Of a DNA stretch of 64,000 nt, positions 8,373 to 16,230 are shown in pieces; the stretch's first letter is position 1, and every line of letters starts with the position of its first letter. Position numbers and translations under genes: made by a program. Source of the DNA: Arcobacter arenosus (GTDB lineage Bacteria > Campylobacterota > Campylobacteria > Campylobacterales > Arcobacteraceae); the NCBI RefSeq assembly GCF_005771535.1, contig NZ_VANU01000002.1:124001-188000 (forward strand). The letters are read 5' to 3'. The notes under the pieces are model-generated. The model ran no database searches and was not told where the DNA came from. It was given only the letters and a program-made list of their open reading frames with translations.

Positions 8373-9021
8373 GTTTATACCCTATAGCTTTAATATTTAA
8401 AATTCTATCTTTACCCAATATTTTACGAAGATTTTTTATATAAGTTCTAATAGTAGTATCTGTTGGAGCTTCATCATAAACCCAATTATTGTTGGCAATC
8501 TCCTCAATTGATACAGCTTTATTTTTATTTTTTAAAAGGTATTCAAAAACCTTTGCTTCTATTTTTGAAAGTCTTGAACTAATCCCATTATTAAGTAATA
8601 TCTTACTATCAAAATCATATTCAATTGTATCTGATAATTTTGTTTTTCCATTACTCTCTATTTGTCTTAGTCTTTTTATATTGTTTATTCTAAGTTCTAA
8701 TTCACTTAAATGAAAAGGCTTTTTAATATAATCATCAGCTCCTGCTTCAAAACCATTTTTCATATCATTAGAAGTGTGTAAAGATGTGATATAAATTGTA
8801 GGGATATCAATAGAGTTTTCCTTTAAACTTTTTAGTAAGTCTAAGCCATTTATTGAAGGTACATTTACATCTAATAAAAGTAAATCAAATTTATTTTCAT
8901 ATATAGCTTCAAGGGCATCTTGACCATCATAAGTTGTTACAACTTCATAGTTTAAATCAAGTAAAAACTCTTCAATAATCTCATTTAATAAAGTGTCATC
9001 TTCAAGTAATAAAACTTTCAT
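8362..9021 (-). CDS. OmpR-family response regulator, orphan paralogue (TCS 2)
   Basis: A 219-residue regulator, strongly similar along its whole length to the one at 6563: same acidic pocket (Glu7-Asp8-Asp9), Asp51, KKPF and DNA-binding C-terminus. It has no kinase gene beside it in the same orientation. The most plausible partner is the lone kinase at 14612, a paralogue of the kinase at 7197. It is divergent from the cytochrome-copA operon, so the 9022-9143 gap probably serves both directions. It may recognise the same boxes as its paralogue, or a subset. Confidence 0.88.
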   Translation of the reverse strand: MKVLLLEDDTLLNEIIEEFLLDLNYEVVTTYDGQDALEAIYENKFDLLLLDVNVPSINGLDLLKSLKENSIDIPTIYITSLHTSNDMKNGFEAGADDYIKKPFHLSELELRINNIKRLRQIESNGKTKLSDTIEYDFDSKILLNNGISSRLSKIEAKVFEYLLKNKNKAVSIEEIANNNWVYDEAPTDTTIRTYIKNLRKILGKDRILNIKAIGYKLSL

Positions 9022-9086
9022 TTATTATCCTAAATTGTCCAATTTTTGTAAGTATATCATTAGTTTTATATTTAAATATTAAACTT

Positions 9087-9118
9087 TCCATACTTTCTCC
9101 ACGCTAAAAAGTCATAAT
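9087..9118 (+). promoter_or_regulatory. Copper-box B and -10, upstream of the cytochrome-MCO-copA operon
   Basis: Plus-strand TCCATACTTTCTCCACGC (9087-9104) is two heptamers with an 11 bp period. Exactly 8 bases later comes CATAAT (9113-9118), a fair -10. The box thus sits where a -35 would be, as at activator-dependent OmpR-family promoters. The first gene starts at 9144. Confidence 0.6.
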
Positions 9119-9143
9119 CTCAAAGATTTAAAAAAGGTATAAA

Positions 9144-9437
9144 ATGAAAAATCTATTAATTTTTTTTATATTCGTAACAAATTTATTTTCCTTTGATGAG
9201 GGAGCTGTTTTATATAGTTCATGTAAATTTTGTCATGGAAATAAAGCAGAAAAAATCTATATGAATGCAGTACCCTCATTAAAAGATTCAAATATTACTA
9301 CTTTGATTAAAAAATTAGAAGGGTATAAATCAGGGTCTATAAATGATTATGGTTTTGGGGAAATTATGAAACAACAAATGAAAAATATCCCTGATGAGAA
9401 AATACCAACTTTAGCAAAATATATAAAAAATTTATAA
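9144..9437 (+). CDS. Small periplasmic monohaem cytochrome c
   Basis: A 97-residue secreted class I cytochrome c: signal peptide (about 1-17), one haem motif CKFCH (about 28-32), and a late conserved Met region (KQQMKNIPDEKIPTLAKYI) that probably gives the axial ligand. It leads the operon cytochrome c-DUF411-multicopper oxidase-copZ-copA. In that setting it may accept electrons from the multicopper oxidase reaction or support periplasmic redox balance of copper. The precise partner is unknown. Confidence 0.85.
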   Translation: MKNLLIFFIFVTNLFSFDEGAVLYSSCKFCHGNKAEKIYMNAVPSLKDSNITTLIKKLEGYKSGSINDYGFGEIMKQQMKNIPDEKIPTLAKYIKNL

Positions 9438-9447
9438 AGGAAATAAG

Positions 9448-9876
9448 ATGAAAAAAACACTACTTGTAACTCTATTTGCAGCTACTTTAAGCTTCGCTCA
9501 AACAGCAAAAGAGATGATTGTATATAAAACTCCATATTGCGGATGTTGTACAAAATGGACTGAGATTATGCAAAAAAATGGGATTGATGTAAAAGTAAGA
9601 ATGGTAAACGATGTAAATAGTGTAAATAACGAACTAGGGATTAACCCCTCTTTAGCTTCTTGTCACACAGCTATTATTGATAATTATATAGTAATTGGTC
9701 ATGTTGATTATTCTGCTGTGAAAAAAATGTTAGAGGAAAAACCAGATATTGTAGGTATTACGGTTCCTGGTATGCCAATAGGAAGTCCAGGGATGGAACA
9801 AGGAGATGTAAAACAACCTTATAATGTTTTATCTATTAAAAAAGATGGTTCTACAGCAATTTATGAAAAACACTAA
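9448..9876 (+). CDS. DUF411 periplasmic metal-binding protein
   Basis: A 142-residue secreted protein (signal peptide about 1-17) of the DUF411 family found beside copper resistance genes. It has a thioredoxin-like motif CGCC in YKTPYCGCCTKW (about residues 28-38) and a conserved SCHTAII segment near residue 72, plus a Met/Gly/Pro-rich stretch (PGMPIGSPGMEQG, about 110-122). The Cys, His and Met residues suggest Cu(I) binding in the periplasm. It lies 10 bases after the cytochrome gene and 12 before the oxidase. Confidence 0.88.
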   Translation: MKKTLLVTLFAATLSFAQTAKEMIVYKTPYCGCCTKWTEIMQKNGIDVKVRMVNDVNSVNNELGINPSLASCHTAIIDNYIVIGHVDYSAVKKMLEEKPDIVGITVPGMPIGSPGMEQGDVKQPYNVLSIKKDGSTAIYEKH

Positions 9877-9888
9877 ATAGGGAATGTT

Positions 9889-11298
9889 ATGAAAAGAAGA
9901 GATTTTGTTAAACTAGGAATATTAGGGTGTTCAACTACATTTTTAAATGCTAATACAACAACAGTTAAAATATCATTATTTCCAGCTTTTTCAAAACCTC
10001 TTCCAATTCCACCAATTTTAGAGCCTAAGATTAGAGATGGTATTAAAGAGTTTAATTTAACCGTTCAAGAGGGAAGTGTTGAGTTTTTAAATGGTGCAAA
10101 AACAAAAACCTTTGGAGTAAATACAGATTTTTTAGGACCAACTATAAAAGTTCAAAGAGATGATACCGTTAAAATAAATGTGAAAAACTCTCTTAAAGAA
10201 AATACAGTTTTGCATTGGCATGGGTTAAAGGTACCTGGAATTAGTGATGGTGGACCAAACCGTTCAATTAAACCAAATAACTCTTGGACTACACAATATA
10301 AAATTGAACAAAGAGCTTCAATGTGTTGGTATCATCCCCATACCCATGAAAAAACTGGATACCAAGTGTTTATGGGAATTGCAGGATTATTTATTATTGA
10401 AGATGAAGATTCTAACTCTTTAAATTTGCCAAAGGAGTATGGAATAGATGATATCCCATTAGTTTTTCAAGATAGACGATTTGATATGAAAGGTCAGTTT
10501 TTATATAAACAATCTATGCATGATACTATGATGGGAGTTACAGGTTCAATCTCTTTAGTAAATGGCGTGATTGACCCTATTCTTGAAGTATCACCTAAAA
10601 CTATTAGATTTAGAATAATGAATGGTTCAAATGCAAGAATAAATAAGTTTATGTTCAATGACTTAAGAGAGTTTACTCAAATAGCTGGAGATTCAAGCTT
10701 CCTTCCTAAACCTGTAAAAATGAAAACCTTACTTTTAGCTTCTGCTGAAAGAGCTGAAATATTAGTAGACTTTTCAGATTTAGCTGGCAAAGAGATATAT
10801 TTTGGAGATGGTTTTAGTAACAAACCCCTTCTTAAAATTTTAGTAAAAAATGAAAAACCTCAAAAATTTTCTATACCAAGTACCCTTATTGAAATTGAAG
10901 AATATAAAAATGTTGCTACAAAAAATATAAGAGAGTTTACTTTAAATATGAGACCAGGATGGTTAGCTATAAATGGTAAACAAATGGATATGAATAGAAT
11001 TGATGAGATTGTACCATTAAATAAAGTAGAGATTTGGAGAATAAAAAATCAACAAAGGATGCCCCATCCTTTCCATATTCATGGTTGTAGTTTTAGGATT
11101 CTTTCTAGGGATGGAAAAGCTACATTTGAAAATGAAACTTGTTTAAAAGACACAGTTTTAGTTTATGGAAATGAAACGGTAGAGATTGCAGTTAAATTTG
11201 AACATGAATCAACAAAAGAGTTTCCATATATGTACCACTGCCATATTTTAGAACATGAAGATGCTGGAATGATGGGACAATTTATAGTAAAAAGATAA
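9889..11298 (+). CDS. Multicopper oxidase, Tat-exported, CueO/CopA type
   Basis: A 469-residue three-cupredoxin oxidase that probably oxidises toxic Cu(I) to Cu(II) in the periplasm. The N-terminus MKRRDFVKLG is a Tat signal. All copper-site motifs are visible: HWHG (His109, His111), WYHPHTH (His149, His151, His153), HPFHIHG (about 398-404), and YHCHILEHEDAGMM with Cys451 for type 1 copper and Met461 as axial ligand. It belongs to the copper operon. I see no long Met-rich insertion like that of CueO. Confidence 0.93.
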   Translation: MKRRDFVKLGILGCSTTFLNANTTTVKISLFPAFSKPLPIPPILEPKIRDGIKEFNLTVQEGSVEFLNGAKTKTFGVNTDFLGPTIKVQRDDTVKINVKNSLKENTVLHWHGLKVPGISDGGPNRSIKPNNSWTTQYKIEQRASMCWYHPHTHEKTGYQVFMGIAGLFIIEDEDSNSLNLPKEYGIDDIPLVFQDRRFDMKGQFLYKQSMHDTMMGVTGSISLVNGVIDPILEVSPKTIRFRIMNGSNARINKFMFNDLREFTQIAGDSSFLPKPVKMKTLLLASAERAEILVDFSDLAGKEIYFGDGFSNKPLLKILVKNEKPQKFSIPSTLIEIEEYKNVATKNIREFTLNMRPGWLAINGKQMDMNRIDEIVPLNKVEIWRIKNQQRMPHPFHIHGCSFRILSRDGKATFENETCLKDTVLVYGNETVEIAVKFEHESTKEFPYMYHCHILEHEDAGMMGQFIVKR

Positions 11299-11308
11299 GG
11301 AGATTAAA

Positions 11309-11515
11309 ATGAAACAAACTTATAAAGCACAAAACATATCTTGCAATAATTGTGCAAATATGATCAAAGCATCACTTGAAGATGAATTTGGTGAAATAGA
11401 AGTTAATTTAAATGTTACACCAAAAGAGGTAACTGTTAATATAGAAAATGAAACTAAAGAATCTGAATTTAAAAAAGAGATGGAAGAACTTGGATTCGAA
11501 ATTATAGAAGAGTAA
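11309..11515 (+). CDS. copZ: CopZ-like copper chaperone
   Basis: A 68-residue ferredoxin-fold heavy-metal-associated domain. The metal motif is ISCNNC (Cys12, Cys15), in which the usual Gly-Met before the first Cys is replaced. It would carry Cu(I) to the ATPase encoded 4 bases downstream. Its ribosome binding site AGGAGAT (11298-11304) has 7-base complementarity to the exposed segment of the candidate sRNA at 13742-13819. Confidence 0.9.
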   Translation: MKQTYKAQNISCNNCANMIKASLEDEFGEIEVNLNVTPKEVTVNIENETKESEFKKEMEELGFEIIEE

Positions 11516-11519
11516 TAAA

Positions 11520-13700
11520 ATGAAAACGGAGAAAATAAACCTAAATATTTCAGGTATGACATGTGTTAATTGCTCCAATGGAATTGAAAAATTTTTAAGT
11601 AAAAAAAAGGGAGTTATTGATACTAAAGTTAGTTTCGCTTCAAGTGAAGGTGAATTTAGTATAGACCCTGAACTTTTCAGTAAAGAGAAACTAATCTCTA
11701 GTATAGAAAAACTAGGATATAAAGTTGAAGAGGATTTTAAACATTTAGAAGAGGAGCAAAAAAGAAGTTTTAATCATCTTAAAAAACTTTTTTTTACATC
11801 TATTTTAATCACTTCTACAATTTTTATTTTTGCTTTTTTCAATATTTTAGATGAGACAATCAAACCTTATGTAATATTTGCTCTTGCTTCAATAGTTCAA
11901 TTTTATAGTGGAGCAAGATTTTATAAACTTGCATACAAAGCTGTGACAAATAAAAACTACGATATGAATGTATTAGTTGCACTTGGAACTAGTGCTGCAT
12001 ATTTTTATTCTACATTTGTTTTATTCTTACCATCTTTATTCCCTGAACATTTACGATTTATGTACTTTGATGGGGCAGCTGTTATTATAACTTTTATGAT
12101 TTTAGGAAGATTTTTAGAGGAAAATTCAAAACAAAAAGCAAGTGATTTTTTGAAAAATCTTATGAATCTGGCCCCTCAAAATGCTAATTTAATCAAAGAT
12201 GATAAAAGTGTTGAGACTGTACTAGCAAACACTCTTAAAATAGATAATATTGTTTTAGTCAAAACAGGAGATAAAATACCAACGGATGGAATTATTGTAG
12301 AAGGGAAAGCTGATATTGATACTTCTATGATAACAGGTGAATCAATGCCCGTATTTAAAAAAGTTGATGATGAAGTTTTAGCAGGTACATTAAACACAAA
12401 TGGAATTATCAAAGTTAAAGTTCAAAAAGAATTACAAGATACTACTTTATCGAAGATTATCTCTCTTTTAAAATCTGCACAAAGTAAACAAATACCTATT
12501 AGTAGGTTTGCAGATAAAATTGCAAATATATTTGTACCATCAGTTATAGCTATTTCTATACTTACCTTTTTTGTTTGGGGTATTTTAATAGGAGATTTCC
12601 AAAATGCGATTATTGCAAGTATTAGTGTTCTTATTATCTCTTGTCCATGTGCTTTAGGATTAGCAACGCCAATTGCGATAGTTAGTTCAGTTAGCAGGGG
12701 AGCAAAAGAGGGGATTTTGATTAAAAATCCAGAGATATTAGAACAAATAAAAGAGATAAAATATGCCATTTTTGATAAAACAGGAACCCTAACAAAAGGA
12801 AACATTAGTGTTTCAAAAACAAATATAGATGAAAAATATTTTCAAATTGTTGGTTCAATTGAAAGATATAGTGAACATCCTATTTCTAAGGCTATTGTAA
12901 ATTTTATAGAAAACAAAGATATAAATTGTTCATTGGAGATTCAAGATGTTCAAGTTATTCCAGGACATGGTATAAAAGCAAAGTTTGATGAAAAGGAGTA
13001 CTTTTTAGGTAATAAAAAACTTCTTGATGATGAAAATGTAATTATTTCAAAAGAGCATAATGAATATTATAATAAAGAGTTAAAAAATACAAATGGAGTA
13101 ATCTTTGTAGCTATAAATAAAGAAACAATAGGATCTATTTGTTTAGAAGACCAACTAAAAGATGAAGCAGTTGATGTAATTAAAGATTTAAAAAATATGA
13201 ATATTACTCCAATTTTATTGACAGGGGACAATGAAATTACGGCTTCAATTATTGCTAAAAGATTGGGTATAGATGAAGTTTATTCTCAAGTAATACCAAC
13301 ACAAAAATATGAAGTTATTAAAAAATTCCAAAAAGATGCAAAAGTTATGTTTATCGGTGATGGGATAAATGATGCACCATCAATCAAACAAGCAAATATT
13401 GGTATTACCCTTAATTCTGGAGCTGATATTACAAAAGATGCTGGGGATATAATTTTGATTAACAATGAGTTAAACTCTGTTGTAAAAAGTATAAAACTTT
13501 CACATCAAAGTATGAATATTGTAAAACAAAATCTATTTTGGGCCTTTGCTTATAATATTTTAGGAATCCCTTTAGCAGCAGGAATTTTATATCCATTCTT
13601 TGGAATAATGTTAAGTCCAATGTATGCAGGAATAGCTATGAGTTTTAGTTCTGTTACTGTTGTATTAAATTCTCTAAGATTAAAGGTTAAAAAGTTATAA
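11520..13700 (+). CDS. copA: Cu(I)-exporting P1B-1 ATPase CopA
   Basis: A 726-residue P-type ATPase with one N-terminal HMA domain (SGMTCVNC, Cys15 and Cys18). Eight transmembrane segments are expected. The transport site CPC (Cys375-Pro-Cys377), phosphorylated Asp419 (DKTGTLTKG), the HP motif (SEHPISK) and hinge GDGINDAP are all visible. YN in helix 7 (FAYNILGIP) and the M..SS pattern in helix 8 (MSFSSVTVVLN) define Cu(I) specificity. It pumps cytosolic Cu(I) to the periplasm and is last in its operon. Confidence 0.96.
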   Translation: MKTEKINLNISGMTCVNCSNGIEKFLSKKKGVIDTKVSFASSEGEFSIDPELFSKEKLISSIEKLGYKVEEDFKHLEEEQKRSFNHLKKLFFTSILITSTIFIFAFFNILDETIKPYVIFALASIVQFYSGARFYKLAYKAVTNKNYDMNVLVALGTSAAYFYSTFVLFLPSLFPEHLRFMYFDGAAVIITFMILGRFLEENSKQKASDFLKNLMNLAPQNANLIKDDKSVETVLANTLKIDNIVLVKTGDKIPTDGIIVEGKADIDTSMITGESMPVFKKVDDEVLAGTLNTNGIIKVKVQKELQDTTLSKIISLLKSAQSKQIPISRFADKIANIFVPSVIAISILTFFVWGILIGDFQNAIIASISVLIISCPCALGLATPIAIVSSVSRGAKEGILIKNPEILEQIKEIKYAIFDKTGTLTKGNISVSKTNIDEKYFQIVGSIERYSEHPISKAIVNFIENKDINCSLEIQDVQVIPGHGIKAKFDEKEYFLGNKKLLDDENVIISKEHNEYYNKELKNTNGVIFVAINKETIGSICLEDQLKDEAVDVIKDLKNMNITPILLTGDNEITASIIAKRLGIDEVYSQVIPTQKYEVIKKFQKDAKVMFIGDGINDAPSIKQANIGITLNSGADITKDAGDIILINNELNSVVKSIKLSHQSMNIVKQNLFWAFAYNILGIPLAAGILYPFFGIMLSPMYAGIAMSFSSVTVVLNSLRLKVKKL

Positions 13701-13703
13701 AAC

Positions 13704-13735
13704 TCCACACATAGTACACTTTATATTAATATAAT
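13704..13735 (+). promoter_or_regulatory. Copper-box E with consensus -10, no downstream protein gene
   Basis: TCCACACATAGTACACTT (13704-13721) carries the first heptamer perfectly and a degenerate second one at the 11 bp period. After 8 bases comes a perfect TATAAT (13730-13735). This is the same layout as boxes B and D, but on the plus strand here no coding frame follows. Transcription would start near 13742 and run into the hairpin at 13785-13815. Confidence 0.6.
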
Positions 13736-13741
13736 AAATTC

Positions 13742-13819
13742 AAGTTTTAGTAATATAAAACTTTTTCATTATCTCCTCCTAAAGAAACCTTAAAGAGTTA
13801 CTATCTTTGGGGTTTTTCA
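13742..13819 (+). ncRNA. Candidate copper-responsive small RNA
   Basis: About 75 bases lie between a box-plus-TATAAT promoter and a terminator. The predicted fold has three parts: a 5' hairpin (AAGTTTTA 13742-13749 with TAAAACTT 13756-13763, 6-base loop); an unpaired pyrimidine-rich linker 13764-13784 containing CTCCTCCT, complementary to Shine-Dalgarno sequences; and a 3' hairpin followed by a short U run. This modular form is typical of trans-acting bacterial sRNAs. It sits between convergent copA and a cytochrome c gene and overlaps neither. Expression and targets are untested; a mere 3' untranslated region of copA is the main alternative. Confidence 0.5.
13785..13818 (+). terminator. Intrinsic terminator after copA / candidate sRNA
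   Basis: AAACCTTAAAG (13785-13795) pairs with CTTTGGGGTTT (13805-13815), an 11-base stem with two G-U pairs and a 9-base loop, followed by T residues. Confidence 0.65.
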
Positions 13820-13834
13820 GTAGATGATAAAATT

Positions 13835-14278
13835 TTATTTCTTTTCTTTTAAACCTTTTAATTTAACATTCCAAAGTTCATAAATCTCATCTGACCAAAA
13901 GCTTTGAAAATATGCAATTGCTGCTTCTTTTTCTTCTTGGGTTAAAACTTTTTTAAATGATGGCATTTTGCCTCCATAAGCTGCACCTCCCTCATTTATT
14001 ATCTTCATAAGTTGCCATTTTGGATGGTGCCAAGCATGGGCTTTATCGTTTAGTGGAGGGGGAGGGTAAGAACCATCTGATAGTTTTGTTTTCCAATTAA
14101 CTGTTTTTTCTGCATTTTTTCCATGGCATGAAGCACAATTGTTTATAAAGACCTCTTTACCAAAGTTTACTTGTTCTTTTGTATACCATCTTCCTTCAAC
14201 TTTGTTATTTTCAACGCTTATACCATAGGTAAAAAGTCCAATGATTATAGTAGTAATTATTAAAAAAGGTTTATTCAT
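13835..14278 (-). CDS. Periplasmic monohaem cytochrome c
   Basis: A 147-residue cytochrome c with an uncleaved or cleaved N-terminal hydrophobic segment (about 3-20), one haem motif CASCH (about 48-52) and a probable axial Met in GGKMPSFKKVLT (about 104). It is longer than the cytochrome at 9144. It is the second gene of a two-gene operon with the SHOCT protein (16-base gap), apparently under a copper-box-like promoter at 14559. Its electron partner is unknown; context suggests envelope copper stress. Confidence 0.85.
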   Translation of the reverse strand: MNKPFLIITTIIIGLFTYGISVENNKVEGRWYTKEQVNFGKEVFINNCASCHGKNAEKTVNWKTKLSDGSYPPPPLNDKAHAWHHPKWQLMKIINEGGAAYGGKMPSFKKVLTQEEKEAAIAYFQSFWSDEIYELWNVKLKGLKEKK

Positions 14279-14294
14279 TCTATCCTCTTTATTT

Positions 14295-14507
14295 TTATTT
14301 TGACAAAGTCTTTTTTAGTTCGTCATACTCTTCTTTAGATATCTCACCCTTTGCTAATCTTTTTTTCAAGATATTTAAGGGAGTCTCTTCTTTTTTTTCT
14401 TTATCTTTTGAAAAAAATGAAAAAATTAAAAAGAAAACTATAAACCAAAAAATTAACATTCCTAAGCCATGAAACATTGTCATGTTCATATTCATATATC
14501 CATACAT
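14295..14507 (-). CDS. SHOCT-domain small membrane protein
   Basis: A 70-residue protein. A Met-rich N-terminus (MYGYMNMNMTMFHG) leads into one transmembrane helix (about 14-33), then a charged linker and a C-terminal SHOCT motif (about 42-69: LNILKKRLAKGEISKEEYDELKKTL). Such proteins are common beside metal-resistance genes. The Met and His residues on the outer side could bind Cu(I). SHOCT domains probably mediate oligomerisation. It is first in the operon with the cytochrome c downstream. Confidence 0.85.
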   Translation of the reverse strand: MYGYMNMNMTMFHGLGMLIFWFIVFFLIFSFFSKDKEKKEETPLNILKKRLAKGEISKEEYDELKKTLSK

Positions 14508-14527
14508 TTCATATCCTTTTATTTTTA

Positions 14528-14559
14528 ACTTTATTTAAATTATGAGGAAAGTGTGTGGA
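14528..14559 (-). promoter_or_regulatory. Copper-box C, upstream of SHOCT-cytochrome c
   Basis: Minus-strand TCCACACACTTTCCTCAT (14559-14542): perfect first heptamer, weaker second one at the 11 bp period. Eight bases downstream lies TAAAGT (14533-14528), a weak -10 in the same position as in boxes B, D and E. The divergent kinase gene promoter is 30 bases away. Confidence 0.45.
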
Positions 14560-14587
14560 AAACTTTTATAAACAAAAAAACCTATTA

Positions 14588-14596
14588 TGATATAAT
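14588..14596 (+). promoter_or_regulatory. Extended -10 promoter of the lone sensor kinase
   Basis: TGATATAAT (TATAAT at 14591-14596) precedes the kinase TTG start by 15 bases. It closely resembles the TGATATAAT in front of the regulator at 6563. The expected transcript begins near 14603, leaving a leader of about 9 bases without a Shine-Dalgarno sequence. Confidence 0.5.
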
Positions 14597-14611
14597 CTTC
14601 AAAATTTTATA

Positions 14612-15772
14612 TTGGAGTTTAATATCGATTTAACTAGAAATGAAAAGAGAACATTTTATAGGTTTTTTGCACTATATTTAGGTGGTTCGTTATTTTTGAT
14701 GATGTTAATTGCAATACTTTATTATCAAAATGAAAAAAAGTTATATTTTGATTTGACAAAAACAAGAATGCAAAATGTTGTTTCAAATATCTCTTCAAGG
14801 ATTATTTTTACTCATATGAGTGATAGCTCTTTAGACTTAAAACAGTTTTTAAAAAATGATATTTACAAAATCTCTTTTTATGATAAAGATAAAAATTTGA
14901 TTATTGGTAATTTAAATGAAAAAATTGATTTTACAAAACAATTTATTCAAAATGAACAAAACTTTACACTAGTTAATGACTCTACTTATGGGCATTTGGG
15001 TGTTGCTTATATTGTAATCCAAGAAAACCTTTTATTTAAAAGTTTAAAAAAAATGCAAGTAGATATTATCACTTTATTTTTAATTGTATATTCTATTTTA
15101 GCTTTAATTGGTTTTTACCTTGCGAAACTTCTTCTTAAACCAATAAAAGATGAAAGGGAAAAACTCAACAATTTTATAAAAGATACAACCCATGAGTTAA
15201 ATACTCCAATTAGTGCAATTTTGATGTCAAGTGAGAGTGAAGAATTGACTAAAAAACAGATAAAAAGAATTCAATTAGCAGCTAATAAAATTTCTGAAAT
15301 ATATAAAGATTTAACGTATATTTTTTTAGAAGATAACTCAGAAAAGGAAGATTTTAAAAATATAAATCTTAAAGAGGTAATAATTTTACAGTTAAAATAT
15401 TTTGAAGCTTTAGCAGAAAGAAAAAAGATATCTATTTCTACCTCTTTAGAGGATACAAACTATTTTATTGATGAAAATGATTTTATTAGATTATTTAATA
15501 ACTTGCTTTCAAATGCTGTAAAATATAATAAAATGAAAGGTTCAATTTTTATAGAACTAAAAAACAATACTCTTACAATAAAAGATACTGGAATAGGTAT
15601 AGAAGAAAAAAAAATAAATGATATTTTTAATAGATACTTTAGAGCCACAACTCAAAGTGGAGGCTTTGGAATAGGGCTTAATATTGTAAAAAATATTACT
15701 ACTCAATACAACATTGATATTCAAGTTGATTCTAAAGTTAACGAGGGTACAACTTTTATTTTAAAGTTTTAA
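14612..15772 (+). CDS. Sensor histidine kinase without adjacent regulator (TCS 2)
   Basis: A 386-residue paralogue of the kinase at 7197, with the same layout: transmembrane helix at about 17-38, periplasmic sensor, second helix at about 153-175, H-box with His194 (DTTHELNTP), N-box NNLLSNAVKYN, DTGIGI and GGFGIGLNIV. His68-Met69 and His128 match the possible metal ligands in the paralogue. The start is TTG. The opening residues IDLTRNE mirror the paralogue, where the same DNA also encodes the end of a regulator. The probable partner is the regulator at 8362-9021. Confidence 0.88.
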   Translation: MEFNIDLTRNEKRTFYRFFALYLGGSLFLMMLIAILYYQNEKKLYFDLTKTRMQNVVSNISSRIIFTHMSDSSLDLKQFLKNDIYKISFYDKDKNLIIGNLNEKIDFTKQFIQNEQNFTLVNDSTYGHLGVAYIVIQENLLFKSLKKMQVDIITLFLIVYSILALIGFYLAKLLLKPIKDEREKLNNFIKDTTHELNTPISAILMSSESEELTKKQIKRIQLAANKISEIYKDLTYIFLEDNSEKEDFKNINLKEVIILQLKYFEALAERKKISISTSLEDTNYFIDENDFIRLFNNLLSNAVKYNKMKGSIFIELKNNTLTIKDTGIGIEEKKINDIFNRYFRATTQSGGFGIGLNIVKNITTQYNIDIQVDSKVNEGTTFILKF

Positions 15773-15783
15773 TCTCATTTCCT

Positions 15784-15815
15784 TCCACACTTTTTCCCCA
15801 TTAGATTTTTATACT
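15784..15815 (+). promoter_or_regulatory. Copper-box D and -10, upstream of the cus operon
   Basis: TCCACACTTTTTCCCCAT (15784-15801) has two heptamers at the 11 bp period. Eight bases later comes TATACT (15810-15815), a good -10. The operon's first ATG is at 15842, preceded by AAAGGAG. This is the clearest protein-gene example of the box. Confidence 0.65.
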
Positions 15816-15841
15816 TCGTTAAATTTTTTAAAGGAGTAAAA

Positions 15842-16222
15842 ATGAAATTAGTAAAATTAATTTCTATTTTAGCGCTTACTGTTGGTCTTTTATGGGCTGA
15901 ACCTATTAATCTTTCTGGAAAAAAAGATGGATATGATGTAAATTTAGTATCAGAAAAATCATTAGTTGTTGGTGATAATATTTTTTATGTAACACTTTCA
16001 AAAGATGGTAAAGCATTAGAAGATGCAAAAGTTAAAGCAAAGTTTTTCATGCCAGAGATGCCAGGGATGCCATATATGGAACAAGTAGGAAAAGCAGAAT
16101 TAGTTGATGGTAAATATAAAATATTAATCAACTTTTCAATGGGTGGAACTTGGCAATACCATTTAATGTTTAAAACAGCAGATGGTGAAGTTCATAAAAT
16201 TAGATCAAGTGTAAATCTATAA
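15842..16222 (+). CDS. FixH/YtkA-like periplasmic protein with Met-rich motif
   Basis: A 126-residue secreted protein (signal peptide about 1-19) with an immunoglobulin-like YtkA/FixH fold: conserved segments DAKVKAKFFMPEMPGMPYM (about 60-78) and GGTWQYHLMF (about 101-110). The MPEMPGMP run offers thioether ligands for Cu(I). As first gene of the cusCBA operon it occupies the place of the CusF chaperone in other bacteria, and could deliver copper to the pump. That role is inferred. Confidence 0.8.
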   Translation: MKLVKLISILALTVGLLWAEPINLSGKKDGYDVNLVSEKSLVVGDNIFYVTLSKDGKALEDAKVKAKFFMPEMPGMPYMEQVGKAELVDGKYKILINFSMGGTWQYHLMFKTADGEVHKIRSSVNL

Positions 16223-16230
16223 GAGTTACC

